NCBI GenBank assembly: GCA_020635015.1
Contig: JACKAP010000009.1
Coordinates: 1 to 64,000, forward strand
Direction: 5' to 3'
Source of the DNA: Calditrichia bacterium
GTDB taxonomy: Bacteria; Calditrichota; Calditrichia; RBG-13-44-9; J075
DNA: 64,000 nucleotides
Made by a program: the position numbers and the translations under genes. The notes under the pieces were generated by a model, which did no database searches, had not been told where the DNA came from, and saw only the letters and a list, made by a program, of their open reading frames with translations. Shown here piece after piece: positions 1-8,302 of the stretch (its first letter is position 1; every line of letters starts with the position of its first letter).

Positions 1-660
1 TGTTTTTTCATCACCACCAACCTGATCGGCACCCGGGACTATCTCTGGACCGAGCAGGTAACCCTGCTGCTGGAGCGCACCGCCCGCCCGCAGGTGGTGC
101 TGGACCTCGACGGGCAGCCGCAGACATTTTCCTTACAGACCGCCCAGCAGAAGGAGCAAGCCTCACAAAGCATCCGCAAGCGTTTGAAAATGCTTCCCTC
201 CGGAGAGCTGTCGACGGTGATGGGGCAGCTCAAGACCCAGTTGGATGATGTGTCCCTGACCGTGGGGCGGGATGAAGAAGAACGCTACCTGTTCATGAAT
301 TGGGAAGAAGTGCGCGGTATGATCGAAGGAGGCCAATTGATCGGCGCCCATACCCACAACCACCCCATGCTGGCCACCCTCACCGAGGCGGAGAGCCGCA
401 GTGAGCTGCTGCTGTGCAAGGAAGCCATCGAGCGCGAGACCGGCCGGCCTTGCCTGACCCTCAGCTATCCCAACGGGGAGCGGGAAAATTATAACCAGAT
501 GAACATCCGTCATCTGAAGGAACTGGGCTTTAAGTGCGCCTTCACCCAGGTGCCGCTCTACAACGATCCCCAAACCGACCGCTACCAGTTGCACCGGGTC
601 AACATCAGCCTGAAGATGTCGCTGCCGATCTTCGAGGCGGCGCTTTGCGGGGTGGTGTGA
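1..660 (+). CDS. Polysaccharide deacetylase (NodB-like), 5'-truncated
   Basis: The reading frame is open from base 1, so the start lies outside the window; only the last 219 codons are present. The opening residues FFITTNLIG resemble the strand after the NodB Asp-Asp motif. GAHTHNHPML, near codon 115, is the metal-binding H(S/T)xxxH motif, and LSYPNGE followed by LGFKCAFT matches the later conserved NodB segments. Such enzymes remove N-acetyl groups from cell-surface or exported polysaccharides. No signal peptide can be judged because the N-terminus is missing. It ends 166 bp before carA and may belong to a surface-glycan locus to the left of the window. The family is clear; the substrate is not. 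Confidence 0.85.
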   Translation, partial: CFFITTNLIGTRDYLWTEQVTLLLERTARPQVVLDLDGQPQTFSLQTAQQKEQASQSIRKRLKMLPSGELSTVMGQLKTQLDDVSLTVGRDEEERYLFMNWEEVRGMIEGGQLIGAHTHNHPMLATLTEAESRSELLLCKEAIERETGRPCLTLSYPNGERENYNQMNIRHLKELGFKCAFTQVPLYNDPQTDRYQLHRVNISLKMSLPIFEAALCGVV

Positions 661-679
661 GCGGATGCAGGCTCGTCAA

Positions 680-735
680 TGGCACGCAGATTTACACGGA
701 TTTGACAAATCTTCGCTGATTTATATGGATGACTT
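680..735. repeat. Degenerate dispersed 'ACACGGAT' phrase
   Basis: The gap after the deacetylase contains GCAGATTTACACGGATTTG and related words, a degraded copy of the ATCCGTGT / CGCAGATT family seen in many other gaps of the window. Nothing else is visible between 661 and 826. Confidence 0.35.
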
Positions 736-826
736 TTGAAAGGCTCGATGAGTCGCCTGACAAATATCCATTGGATTCTGCAAATAAATGCTTATATTAA
801 GCTCCCGGAATTTAAACGGGATTTGT

Positions 827-1903
827 ATGTCTATTCAGCAGCATCGAGCAAGCCTGGTATTAGAAGATGGAAGCGTTTATCCCGGCACCTCCTTTGGCGC
901 CGGCCAATCCACCGCCGGTGAGGTGGTGTTTAACACCGGCATGGTCGGTTACCCGGAAACGCTGACCGATCCCTCCTACAAAGGCCAGATCCTGGTCGCC
1001 ACTTATCCCCTTATCGGTAATTACGGCATTCCCCCCCGGCGCGAACAAACCGAGCTGATCCACAGCTTTGAGGCAGATCGCATTCAGGTGCAGGGACTGA
1101 TCGTGGCGGATTATTCTGAGCACTATCACCATTGGGATGCCGCCCAAAGTCTGGGAGAATGGTTTGCCGCCCAGGGCATTCCCGCCCTCAGCGGTATCGA
1201 CACCCGCAGCCTGACCCAGAAGTTGCGGGTGAAGGGCACCATGCTCGGCAAGATTATCTACGATCATGCCGACGTGACTTTTTACGATCCCAATCGCGAC
1301 AATCTGGTGGCGCAGGTGAGCATTGACCAGCCCCGCCAATATGGCGAAGCCGGCCCCCGGGTGGTGGTGATCGATTGCGGCTGCAAGGCCAACATCATTC
1401 ACAGCCTGGTGCGCCGCGGGGTTTCGGTGCTGCGGGTGCCCTGGGATTATGATTTTCTGGGTGAGACCTTCGACGGCTTACTGATCTCCAACGGTCCGGG
1501 CGATCCCAAGATGTATGACCAGACTGCCGAGCTGGTGCGCCGCACCATCGCCCGCGACATTCCGGTGTTCGGGATCTGCCTGGGGCACCAACTGCTGGCC
1601 CGGGCGATCGGAGCGGATACCTACAAGTTGAAATACGGTCACCGCAGCCAGAATCAGCCGGTGCGTGAGGTGGACACCCATCGCTGCCTGGTTACTTCGC
1701 AGAATCACGGTTTCGCGGTCGATCACGCCACCCTGCCCGGCGACTGGCAGCCCTGGTTCGTCAATCTGAATGATGAAACCAGCGAAGGCATCCGCCACCG
1801 CTCCGGCCGCTTCCGCAGCGTGCAGTTCCACCCGGAAGCCAATCCGGGACCGGTGGATGCGGCGTACCTGTTTGACGAATTCGTTGCGCAGGTGAAGGCG
1901 TGA
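827..1903 (+). CDS. carA: Carbamoyl-phosphate synthase small (glutaminase) subunit
   Basis: CarA hydrolyses glutamine and channels ammonia to CarB to make carbamoyl phosphate for pyrimidine and arginine synthesis. The N-terminal CPSase small domain opens ASLVLEDGSVYPGTSFGA and the C-terminal part is a class I glutamine amidotransferase. The nucleophile elbow GICLGHQ puts the catalytic Cys at about residue 251, and QFHPEANPGP gives His about 335 and Glu about 337. I chose the ATG at 827 (MSIQQHRASL) because the protein then starts where the family starts; an in-frame ATG at 788 would add 13 unrelated residues. Length is 358 aa, normal for the family. The stop codon overlaps the first unit of a hairpin array that separates it from carB. 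Confidence 0.95.
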   Translation: MSIQQHRASLVLEDGSVYPGTSFGAGQSTAGEVVFNTGMVGYPETLTDPSYKGQILVATYPLIGNYGIPPRREQTELIHSFEADRIQVQGLIVADYSEHYHHWDAAQSLGEWFAAQGIPALSGIDTRSLTQKLRVKGTMLGKIIYDHADVTFYDPNRDNLVAQVSIDQPRQYGEAGPRVVVIDCGCKANIIHSLVRRGVSVLRVPWDYDFLGETFDGLLISNGPGDPKMYDQTAELVRRTIARDIPVFGICLGHQLLARAIGADTYKLKYGHRSQNQPVREVDTHRCLVTSQNHGFAVDHATLPGDWQPWFVNLNDETSEGIRHRSGRFRSVQFHPEANPGPVDAAYLFDEFVAQVKA

Positions 1904-2162
1904 TATTTGTTCGCTGCGCGAACGATGTTTACTCGCTCGCGCTCGTGATATTTGCCGGCTTCGCCGGCGATGTTTGCTCACTTCGTTCGCGATGTTTGTT
2001 CGCTGTCGCTCACGTAGTAGACTGGCTTTATCGATGTAATGAGGAAATATTTATCGCGCGCAGCGCAAATATCGCCGGCGAAGCCGGCAAATATCGTGAG
2101 CGCAGCGAACAAATATCACGAGCGCGAGCGAGTAAACATCGTGAGCGCAGCGAACAAACATC
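1902..2162. repeat. Hairpin array family A, inverted pair between carA and carB
   Basis: The left arm (1902-2013) carries about five 22-23-bp units in plus orientation, each GATRTTTG or GATGTTTA followed by a variable GC-rich core such as GCCGGCTTCGCCGGC or GTTCGCTGCGCGAAC. The right arm (about 2049-2162) carries about five units in the opposite orientation, so the whole block is a quasi-palindrome with a roughly 35-bp centre. Several cores are perfect short stems whose sequence differs from unit to unit while the flanking word stays constant. The first unit starts inside the carA stop codon; the last ends 16 bp before the carB start. Spurious reading frames cross the block in every direction. 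Confidence 0.85.
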
Positions 2163-2178
2163 ATAACCCAAAGAGACT

Positions 2179-5100
2179 ATGGCAGACACAAAAACCATCA
2201 ACCCATCCATCAAAAAAGTACTCATCCTGGGCAGTTCGGCTCTGAAGATCGGCGAGGCCGGAGAATTTGATTATTCCGGTAGCCAGGCCATCAAGGCCCT
2301 GAAGGAAGAAGGGGTCTATACCGTCCTGATCAATCCCAATATCGCTACGATACAGACGTCTGAACACCTGGCCGACCGGGTCTACTTTCTGCCGGTCAAC
2401 CCTTACTTTGTGGAGAAGGTGATCGCCAAAGAAAAGCCCGACGGGATCCTGCTCGGCTTCGGGGGGCAGACCGCCCTCAATTGTGGACTGGAACTATTTC
2501 ATCAGGGCATCCTGGAGCAATATAATGTGCGGGTGCTGGGCACCCAGGTGGCGGCGATTATCGACACTGAGGACCGCGAGCGCTTTGTGCAACGGCTGCA
2601 GGAAGTGGGCGTCAAGTACGCCCGCAGCAAAGCCGCCGGCACGGTGGCGCAGGCGGTGCAGATCGCCGAGCAGATCGGCTACCCGGTGATGATCCGCATC
2701 GCCTACGCCCTGGGCGGGTTGGGCTCGGGGATCTGCCGCAACGAGGAGGAACTGCGTGAGTTGGCCGCCAAAGGCCTTTCCCACACCTCGCAGATCCTGA
2801 TCGAGGAGTATCTCCAGGGCTGGAAGGAGATCGAATACGAGGTGATGCGCGATCGCTACGACAATTGCATCACCGTCTGCAATATGGAAAACTTTGATCC
2901 GATGGGCATTCATACCGGAGAGAGCATCGTGGTGGCCCCCAGCCAGACCCTGACCAACCGGGAGTATCACCTGCTCCGCGAGGTGGCGATCAAGGTGATC
3001 CGTCATCTCGGGATCGTTGGTGAGTGCAACATCCAGTATGCCCTGGATGCAAAATCAGAGGATTATCGCATCATCGAGGTCAATGCCCGGCTCTCGCGCA
3101 GCTCCGCCCTGGCCTCGAAGGCGACCGGCTATCCCCTGGCCTTCGTGGCCGCCAAGCTGGCCCTGGGATACGGACTGCACGAGCTGCCCAATGCCATCAC
3201 CCGGGTGACCAAATCCTTTTTCGAGCCGGCCCTGGATTACGTGGTGGTGAAGATTCCCCGCTGGGATCTGAAAAAATTTCGCCGGGTCTCGCGCCGCCTC
3301 GGCTCGGGTATGAAGTCGGTGGGCGAAGTGATGGCGATCGGCCGCAAGTTCGAGGAGGCATTGCAGAAAGCCTTGCGCATGCTGGAGATCGGCGCCCGCG
3401 GGCTGGTGGCCAACGAAGACGACGCCTTTCATTTTGAGGATCTGGAAAAGGATCTCCGGGAACCGACCGAAGAACGGATCTTCGCCATCGTGGAGGCGCT
3501 GGAAGCGGGTTATTCCATCGACCGCATTTACGAACTTTCCCACGTCGATAAATGGTTTCTGCACAAGATCGCCCGGGTGATCGCACTGGAAAAGCAGCTC
3601 GCCGCCGCTGGGGAAGTGCCGAAGGAGTTGTTGCGCACCGCCAAGCAAGCCGGATTTTCCGACTGGCAGATCGCCCAGATCACCGGGGCGCGGGAGGCGG
3701 ATATTCGCTCCCAGCGTTATGCCGCCGGCGTCCGACCCTACGTGCGCCAGATCGACACCCTGGGCGCGGAATATCCCGCCCGTACCAATTATCTCTACCT
3801 GAGCTACAACAGCGACGGCGATGATGTGGATCTGAAAACCGATAAGGCGGTAATTATTCTGGGGTCCGGCGCCTACCGCATCGGCAGCTCGGTGGAGTTC
3901 GACTGGTGCTGTGTCAATGCCGGGAGAACCCTGCGCGAGCAGGGCTATCACACCATCATGCTTAATTACAATCCCGAGACGGTCAGCACCGATTACGACG
4001 AATTCGACAAACTCTTTTTCGACGAGATCTCCCTGGAAACCGTGGTGGAGCTGACCCGTCTGCTCAATCCCCTGGGAGTGATTGTCTCCATGGGCGGGCA
4101 GGTGCCCAACAATCTGGCCCTGAAGCTGCGTCAGGCGGGTGTGGCCATCCTGGGCACGGATGCGGAAAGCATCGACAACGCCGAAAATCGCCGTAAGTTC
4201 TCCAGCCTGCTGGACCGGTTGGGCATCGACCAGCCGGAGTGGGCGGAGTTGAGCACCCTGGATGAGGCCCGGGAGTTTGCCAACAAGGTGGGCTATCCGG
4301 TGCTGGTGCGGCCCTCCTACGTGCTCAGCGGCGCGGCGATGGCGGTGGCGGCCAGTGATGAAGAGTTGCTGCGCTACCTGCGCAAGGCGGTGGACATCTC
4401 CCCGGAACATCCCACGGTGATCAGCAAATTCCTGGAAGAAGCGAAGGAGATCGAGATGGATGCGGTGGCCAAAGACGGTAAGGTCTTGATCCATGCCATC
4501 TCCGAACATGTGGAGAATGCCGGGGTGCACTCCGGCGACGCCACCCTGGTGATCCCGCCCCAGCGCACCTTCCTGGAGACGGTGCGGCGGATCCGTAAGA
4601 TCACCCGGGAAATTGCCGCTGCGCTGCACATCAACGGACCCTTCAACATCCAGTTTATCGCCAAACGCAACGAGGTGAAGGTAATCGAATGCAATCTGCG
4701 CGCCTCGCGCAGCTTTCCCTTCATCTCCAAGATCATGAAGCAGAATTTTATTGATATCGCCACCCGGGCCATCATGGACCTGCCGGTCAAAACAGCGGAG
4801 AATTCCCTGTTCGAACTCGATTATGTGGGGGTGAAGGCGCCGCAGTTTTCCTTCACCCGCCTGCAGGGGGCAGATCCTACTCTGGGAGTGGAGATGGCCT
4901 CTACCGGCGAAGTGGCCTGCCTGGGGCACGATTTCAACGAAGCATTCCTCAAGGCGCTGATCGCCGTCGGTTATGATATGAACATCCGCAGTATCTTCCT
5001 CTCTTCCGGGCCGCTGGTCTCCAAGGTGGCGATGCTGGAAAGCTGTTATCAACTATCCGAAATGGGGGTGAAATTTTATGCCACCCACGGCACCGCCGAA

Positions 5101-5385
5101 TTTCTGCGTCAGCATTGCATCGATGTGGAAATCCTCCACTGGCCCCTGGAAAAACGCCAGCCCAACGCCCTGGATTATATCCGGGAAGGCAAGATCGATC
5201 TGGTGATCAATATCCCCAAGAACTACCAGCCGGAGGAACTGACCAATGGCTATATGATTCGCCGGGCGGCGGTGGATTTCAATGTTCCGCTGATTACCAA
5301 CCGTCAGATCGCCAAGCGCTTCATCGAGGCCCTGACCCGCCTGCAGCAGGATGATCTGGAGATCCGCAGTTGGGAAGAATATTGA
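2179..5385 (+). CDS. carB: Carbamoyl-phosphate synthase large subunit
   Basis: CarB uses two ATP-grasp halves to turn bicarbonate, ammonia and two ATP into carbamoyl phosphate. The first half starts KKVLILGSSALKIGEAGEFD and the second, near residue 555, reads KAVIILGSGAYRIGSSVEFD, the internal duplication typical of the family. The C-terminal 130 residues form the MGS-like allosteric domain (LVINIPKNYQPEEL). At 1068 aa it is full length. The wording SALKIGEAGEFDYSGSQA is the variant common in Bacteroidetes-like bacteria. The start has only a weak purine-rich leader (AAAGAGACT). It lies in the same direction as carA and should be co-expressed, although 275 bp of hairpin array intervene. Confidence 0.96.
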   Translation: MADTKTINPSIKKVLILGSSALKIGEAGEFDYSGSQAIKALKEEGVYTVLINPNIATIQTSEHLADRVYFLPVNPYFVEKVIAKEKPDGILLGFGGQTALNCGLELFHQGILEQYNVRVLGTQVAAIIDTEDRERFVQRLQEVGVKYARSKAAGTVAQAVQIAEQIGYPVMIRIAYALGGLGSGICRNEEELRELAAKGLSHTSQILIEEYLQGWKEIEYEVMRDRYDNCITVCNMENFDPMGIHTGESIVVAPSQTLTNREYHLLREVAIKVIRHLGIVGECNIQYALDAKSEDYRIIEVNARLSRSSALASKATGYPLAFVAAKLALGYGLHELPNAITRVTKSFFEPALDYVVVKIPRWDLKKFRRVSRRLGSGMKSVGEVMAIGRKFEEALQKALRMLEIGARGLVANEDDAFHFEDLEKDLREPTEERIFAIVEALEAGYSIDRIYELSHVDKWFLHKIARVIALEKQLAAAGEVPKELLRTAKQAGFSDWQIAQITGAREADIRSQRYAAGVRPYVRQIDTLGAEYPARTNYLYLSYNSDGDDVDLKTDKAVIILGSGAYRIGSSVEFDWCCVNAGRTLREQGYHTIMLNYNPETVSTDYDEFDKLFFDEISLETVVELTRLLNPLGVIVSMGGQVPNNLALKLRQAGVAILGTDAESIDNAENRRKFSSLLDRLGIDQPEWAELSTLDEAREFANKVGYPVLVRPSYVLSGAAMAVAASDEELLRYLRKAVDISPEHPTVISKFLEEAKEIEMDAVAKDGKVLIHAISEHVENAGVHSGDATLVIPPQRTFLETVRRIRKITREIAAALHINGPFNIQFIAKRNEVKVIECNLRASRSFPFISKIMKQNFIDIATRAIMDLPVKTAENSLFELDYVGVKAPQFSFTRLQGADPTLGVEMASTGEVACLGHDFNEAFLKALIAVGYDMNIRSIFLSSGPLVSKVAMLESCYQLSEMGVKFYATHGTAEFLRQHCIDVEILHWPLEKRQPNALDYIREGKIDLVINIPKNYQPEELTNGYMIRRAAVDFNVPLITNRQIAKRFIEALTRLQQDDLEIRSWEEY

Positions 5386-5702
5386 AAAAGCTTGCGCAAG
5401 GTCAACGATTCCCGGAATTTCCCGCCTAAATTTCCCCTCCGAAAAACATCTGGCATGGATGGGTTCTGTTCCACCGGCCTGGCCGCTGGTGTTGACTTGG
5501 GACGGCCCTACGGGCCTAAAGACATGTTGGATAAAGAATTAATGCGTATGACGCAAACTGAAAAATGAGATATTTCCTTTTAAAAAAGCCTCTATTCGTT
5601 GAAGGCGTATGTTGCATAACGCACGGATTAGTGGGTGTCGTCCGTTTTTCCCCATTAACCCATCAACCTATTAACCATAAATCGTTTTAATTACGAGTTC
5701 CT
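5386..5702. other. Intergenic region with hairpin and repeat phrases, no gene
   Basis: This 317-bp gap holds no convincing gene. Around 5494-5520 is GGGACGGCCCTACGGGCC, related in inverted orientation to CCCGTAGGGCGTCC at 14534. At 5637-5685 is a copy of the phrase CGTCCGTTTTTCCCCATTAA followed by CCCATCAACCTATTAACC, also found near 35710 and 47780. The promoter of the downstream methyltransferase gene probably lies here but I could not pick it out. Confidence 0.5.
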
Positions 5703-7763
5703 ATGAATACTTCGGATTTCCTTTGTCCCTCCTGCGGCGGTAAAGTAACGAGTACGGAACATTCGCTGCAGTGCGGCAACTGCCGCCGGAAATACCGGTT
5801 CTGGAAAGAGAATATTCCGGATTTTACCGCGGATGAAGATTTTTATTACAGCGACTTCCCCCGGGAGGCGCTGCAGAAGCTGCTGGACCGGGGAAAGGAA
5901 AAAGGCTGGCAGCAGGCGCTGGGGGAGGTGTTTCCCACGCTGCCGCTGAACCTGCGCCGCTACCTCACCCAGATGCTTTTCAATGAAGGTCAGGCGGCCT
6001 GGAAATACCTGCTGGATCTTCATCCCCAAAAGCGGGTGCTGAGCTGCGGAGTCGGATTGGGCAGCCTGGCGATCTCCCTGGCGCGCAGTTTTGGAGAGGT
6101 GGTGGGGTACGATCTCACCGGCGAGCAGTTGGAACTGCTGCAGATGCGCGCCGCCGCACTGGGGATGGACAACATTACCGGCGTGCGTGGGGGCGACCTG
6201 CCCCGGCTGCCCTTTCCCGACGACCGCTTCGATACTGTGGTGCTCAATGGCGTGCTGCGCTGGCTGCCGGAATCGCGGGAGGGCAATCCCCGCCGGGTGC
6301 AGCTGGCCTTTCTGAAAGAAGTGCGCCGGGTGCTCAAGCCGGGCGGGGAGTGCCTGATTGGTATCGAGAACCGCTACAGCTTCGAGGAATTTCTGGGGCA
6401 GCAAGCTCCGGAGACGGCCCTGGCCTTCAGTTCCCTGATGCCCCGTAAGGTGGCCAACATCTACTCGCTGAAAAAGCAGGGCAAGCCCTATCGCTCCTAT
6501 ACCTATTCCATGCGCGGTTACAAAAAGCTCTTCCGGGAAGCGGGGCTGCAGCCGGCCCATGCGTTTTCCCCCTATCCGATGTACCGCCGCTTTACTCAGA
6601 TCCTCAGCCTCTCCGGCCACGGAAAGGTGCATGCCGCCTTCTTCGGCGGCAATCCCAATTCCCGCAAGACCCGCTTGATGAACAGTCCCAGCTTTCTCAA
6701 GCTGTTTGCGCCATCTTTTTTTATGCTGGCCGGTAAAGGGAAATGCCCCCCGGCGTTCCTGGAGCAATTGCTCGGGCAGCTGTCCGGTCCGCTGTGCCGG
6801 GCGATGGGGCTGCCTGCTGCCGATTGGCAGATAAGCTCCCTGCTGGTGGCCTCCGGCAACAAAGTGCTGGCGGTGATCGAGAACCGGGCGGCGGGGCAGA
6901 ACGGCCATCCGCAAGCGGCAAAAGCGATTATCAATATTGCCATGAATCCTTATGCCAACGAGCGGCTGAGTGAAAATGCCCGTATTCTGGACAGTCTCCA
7001 TGACCATCCGGCCCTTCCGGAGGCGCTGCGCGAACGGATTCCCCGCAACTATCTCAGCGGAGAGCTGCGCGGGGAGCACTATCACATCGAGGCGATGCGC
7101 CCGGGCGTTCCCGGGGAGAGCATCTCCGCCGGGCGGGAGGCGCTCCACAAGATGCTTCGCTCCGCCTTCGATCATCTGCTGATGCTCCACGGTGCGGCGA
7201 TCAGCCACCGGGTGGTCGATGACAGCCTGTTGGAACAGCAGTTCCTGCATCCATTGCGGGAAGTGGCGGCTTTCTTCGGAAGAGCAGATCAGCAGCCGGC
7301 CTTCGCCCGGCTGGAAGCGCGCCTGGGCGAGATGCTGCTCGGCAAGTCCATCCCGCTGGTGTGGCGGCATGGCGATTATTCCCTCAAGAACATCCTATTC
7401 GATCCGGAGCGACATACCGTCTCCGGAATCATCGACTGGGACCTCTCCCAAAAAGACAGCCTGCCGCTGCTCGACCTGCTGCAACTGCTGGTGCGCCGCC
7501 AGATGGTGGAGGAGCGCAAGTCTTTCTCCCACACCCTCTTCAAATATGTCTTCCCCTTCCAGCTCTCCGGCTTCGAAGCCGACCTGGTGCGGGAATACCG
7601 GCGGGAAATCGGTCTGGAAGAAGCCCTGGTCGCCCCGCTTTCTGTCAGCTACTGGATCAGCCGGATCCATCCCCATGTCGGTTCTTTCAAGAATCTCGAT
7701 TTGCCGTGGATTGAGGAGAATGTGGCTGGGGTGCTGGAGAAGCTGGATGGGATGGAATTCTGA
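5703..7763 (+). CDS. Zinc ribbon / SAM methyltransferase / APH-type kinase fusion
   Basis: Three parts are visible. Residues 1-30 carry CPSC and CGNC (Cys 8, 11, 24, 27), a Trm112-like zinc ribbon. Residues about 105-260 are a class I SAM methyltransferase: VLSCGVGLGS is motif I, GYDLTGEQL the acidic loop, LPFPDDRFDTVVLNGVL the motif after strand 4 and RVLKPGGECLIGI the later strand. Residues about 380-686 resemble the aminoglycoside/choline phosphotransferase fold, with WRHGDYSLKNILF (about 555) as catalytic loop and GIIDWDLS (about 577) supplying the metal-binding Asp. The two catalytic modules together suggest modification of a small metabolite or glycan; the substrate is unknown. It stands alone between two repeat-containing gaps, with no clear Shine-Dalgarno. 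Confidence 0.85.
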   Translation: MNTSDFLCPSCGGKVTSTEHSLQCGNCRRKYRFWKENIPDFTADEDFYYSDFPREALQKLLDRGKEKGWQQALGEVFPTLPLNLRRYLTQMLFNEGQAAWKYLLDLHPQKRVLSCGVGLGSLAISLARSFGEVVGYDLTGEQLELLQMRAAALGMDNITGVRGGDLPRLPFPDDRFDTVVLNGVLRWLPESREGNPRRVQLAFLKEVRRVLKPGGECLIGIENRYSFEEFLGQQAPETALAFSSLMPRKVANIYSLKKQGKPYRSYTYSMRGYKKLFREAGLQPAHAFSPYPMYRRFTQILSLSGHGKVHAAFFGGNPNSRKTRLMNSPSFLKLFAPSFFMLAGKGKCPPAFLEQLLGQLSGPLCRAMGLPAADWQISSLLVASGNKVLAVIENRAAGQNGHPQAAKAIINIAMNPYANERLSENARILDSLHDHPALPEALRERIPRNYLSGELRGEHYHIEAMRPGVPGESISAGREALHKMLRSAFDHLLMLHGAAISHRVVDDSLLEQQFLHPLREVAAFFGRADQQPAFARLEARLGEMLLGKSIPLVWRHGDYSLKNILFDPERHTVSGIIDWDLSQKDSLPLLDLLQLLVRRQMVEERKSFSHTLFKYVFPFQLSGFEADLVREYRREIGLEEALVAPLSVSYWISRIHPHVGSFKNLDLPWIEENVAGVLEKLDGMEF

Positions 7764-7779
7764 TGGCGCTTGGGGTCAT

Positions 7780-7832
7780 AATTGCACACAGATTTCGCAG
7801 ATTGGACAGATTTACGCAGATACGCGTTCTTA
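7780..7832. repeat. Degenerate 'cagatttcgcagatt' phrase
   Basis: Just after the fusion gene lies CACAGATTTCGCAGATTGGA followed by CAGATTTACGCAGATACGCG, a member of the dispersed 'ACGCAGATT / ATCTGCGT' word family also present at 700, 47840 and 46980. The rest of the gap to 7998 is AT-rich and holds no recognisable element. Confidence 0.4.
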
Positions 7833-7998
7833 AATGGCCACATTGCTACATTGTTGAGTAAGTATTCTCCATATTTGTTCATCAATCAAAATGATTTTTG
7901 TATATTGGTTGCAATGAATTGTGATAATGGAATTGCACTGAATTTTGCAGCAGTGTAGCCTGGATGTCTTAAACCGTCAACAGGAGCATTTGCCTGTC

Positions 7999-8154
7999 AT
8001 GAACCGTAAAACCGGCATAATCGTGTCGCTGATCTTGCTCGGTATCGTCGATGCGCTGATCCCGCTGCCGATCATCGGACTGATCCTGCTGTATGTCATC
8101 ATGGAGCGCCCGGCGTGGTTCCTGGATGCGGTGCGGGAGATATATAGGGAATGA
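7999..8154 (+). CDS. Small hydrophobic membrane protein
   Basis: A 51-residue protein beginning MNRKTGIIVSLILLGIVDAL. Almost the whole middle (residues about 6-32) is hydrophobic, broken by Pro-Leu-Pro, and is likely one or two tight membrane segments, followed by a soluble end WFLDAVREIYRE. An AGGAG sits at 7982-7986, 12 bases before the ATG, which favours this start over an upstream ATG at 7945. I do not recognise a named family. It precedes a membrane-anchored Ser/Thr kinase by 149 bp, but nothing shows that they act together. Confidence 0.6.
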   Translation: MNRKTGIIVSLILLGIVDALIPLPIIGLILLYVIMERPAWFLDAVREIYRE

Positions 8155-8163
8155 GAGAAAAGC

Positions 8164-8275
8164 TTGGTTTTTGGTTTTTGGTCGTTGGTTTTTGGTCGTT
8201 GGGCACGGGTTATTGATCCTGAGGATTGAGTAAAAATTAACTTGTTAACTGCAACCAACAACCAACAAGCATCAA
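8164..8275. repeat. TTGGTTTTTGGTCGTTGG tandem phrase with inverted partner
   Basis: TTGGTTTTTGG and GGTCGTTGG alternate from about 8164 to 8203, and the complementary words ACCAACAACCAACAA follow at 8258-8272, giving a loose inverted pair just upstream of the kinase gene. The same phrase family recurs at 32828-32895 and 61236-61275. Confidence 0.6.
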
Positions 8276-8302
8276 TAAGACTTACGAGCAGGAGAGCTAA
8301 CA

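Noticed and set aside
1478..2166. Open frames rich in Ser/Arg/Cys/Leu such as SRCLLARARDICSLRSRC across the hairpin arrays (also 19718-19994, 12622-12858, 41546-41755)
   Set aside because: They are translations of the GATRTTTG hairpin repeats in various frames, with no coding character or ribosome site.
3055..5052. 665-codon open frame antisense to carB
   Set aside because: It mirrors the codon bias of carB; carB is unambiguous and no family resemblance is seen in the antisense product.
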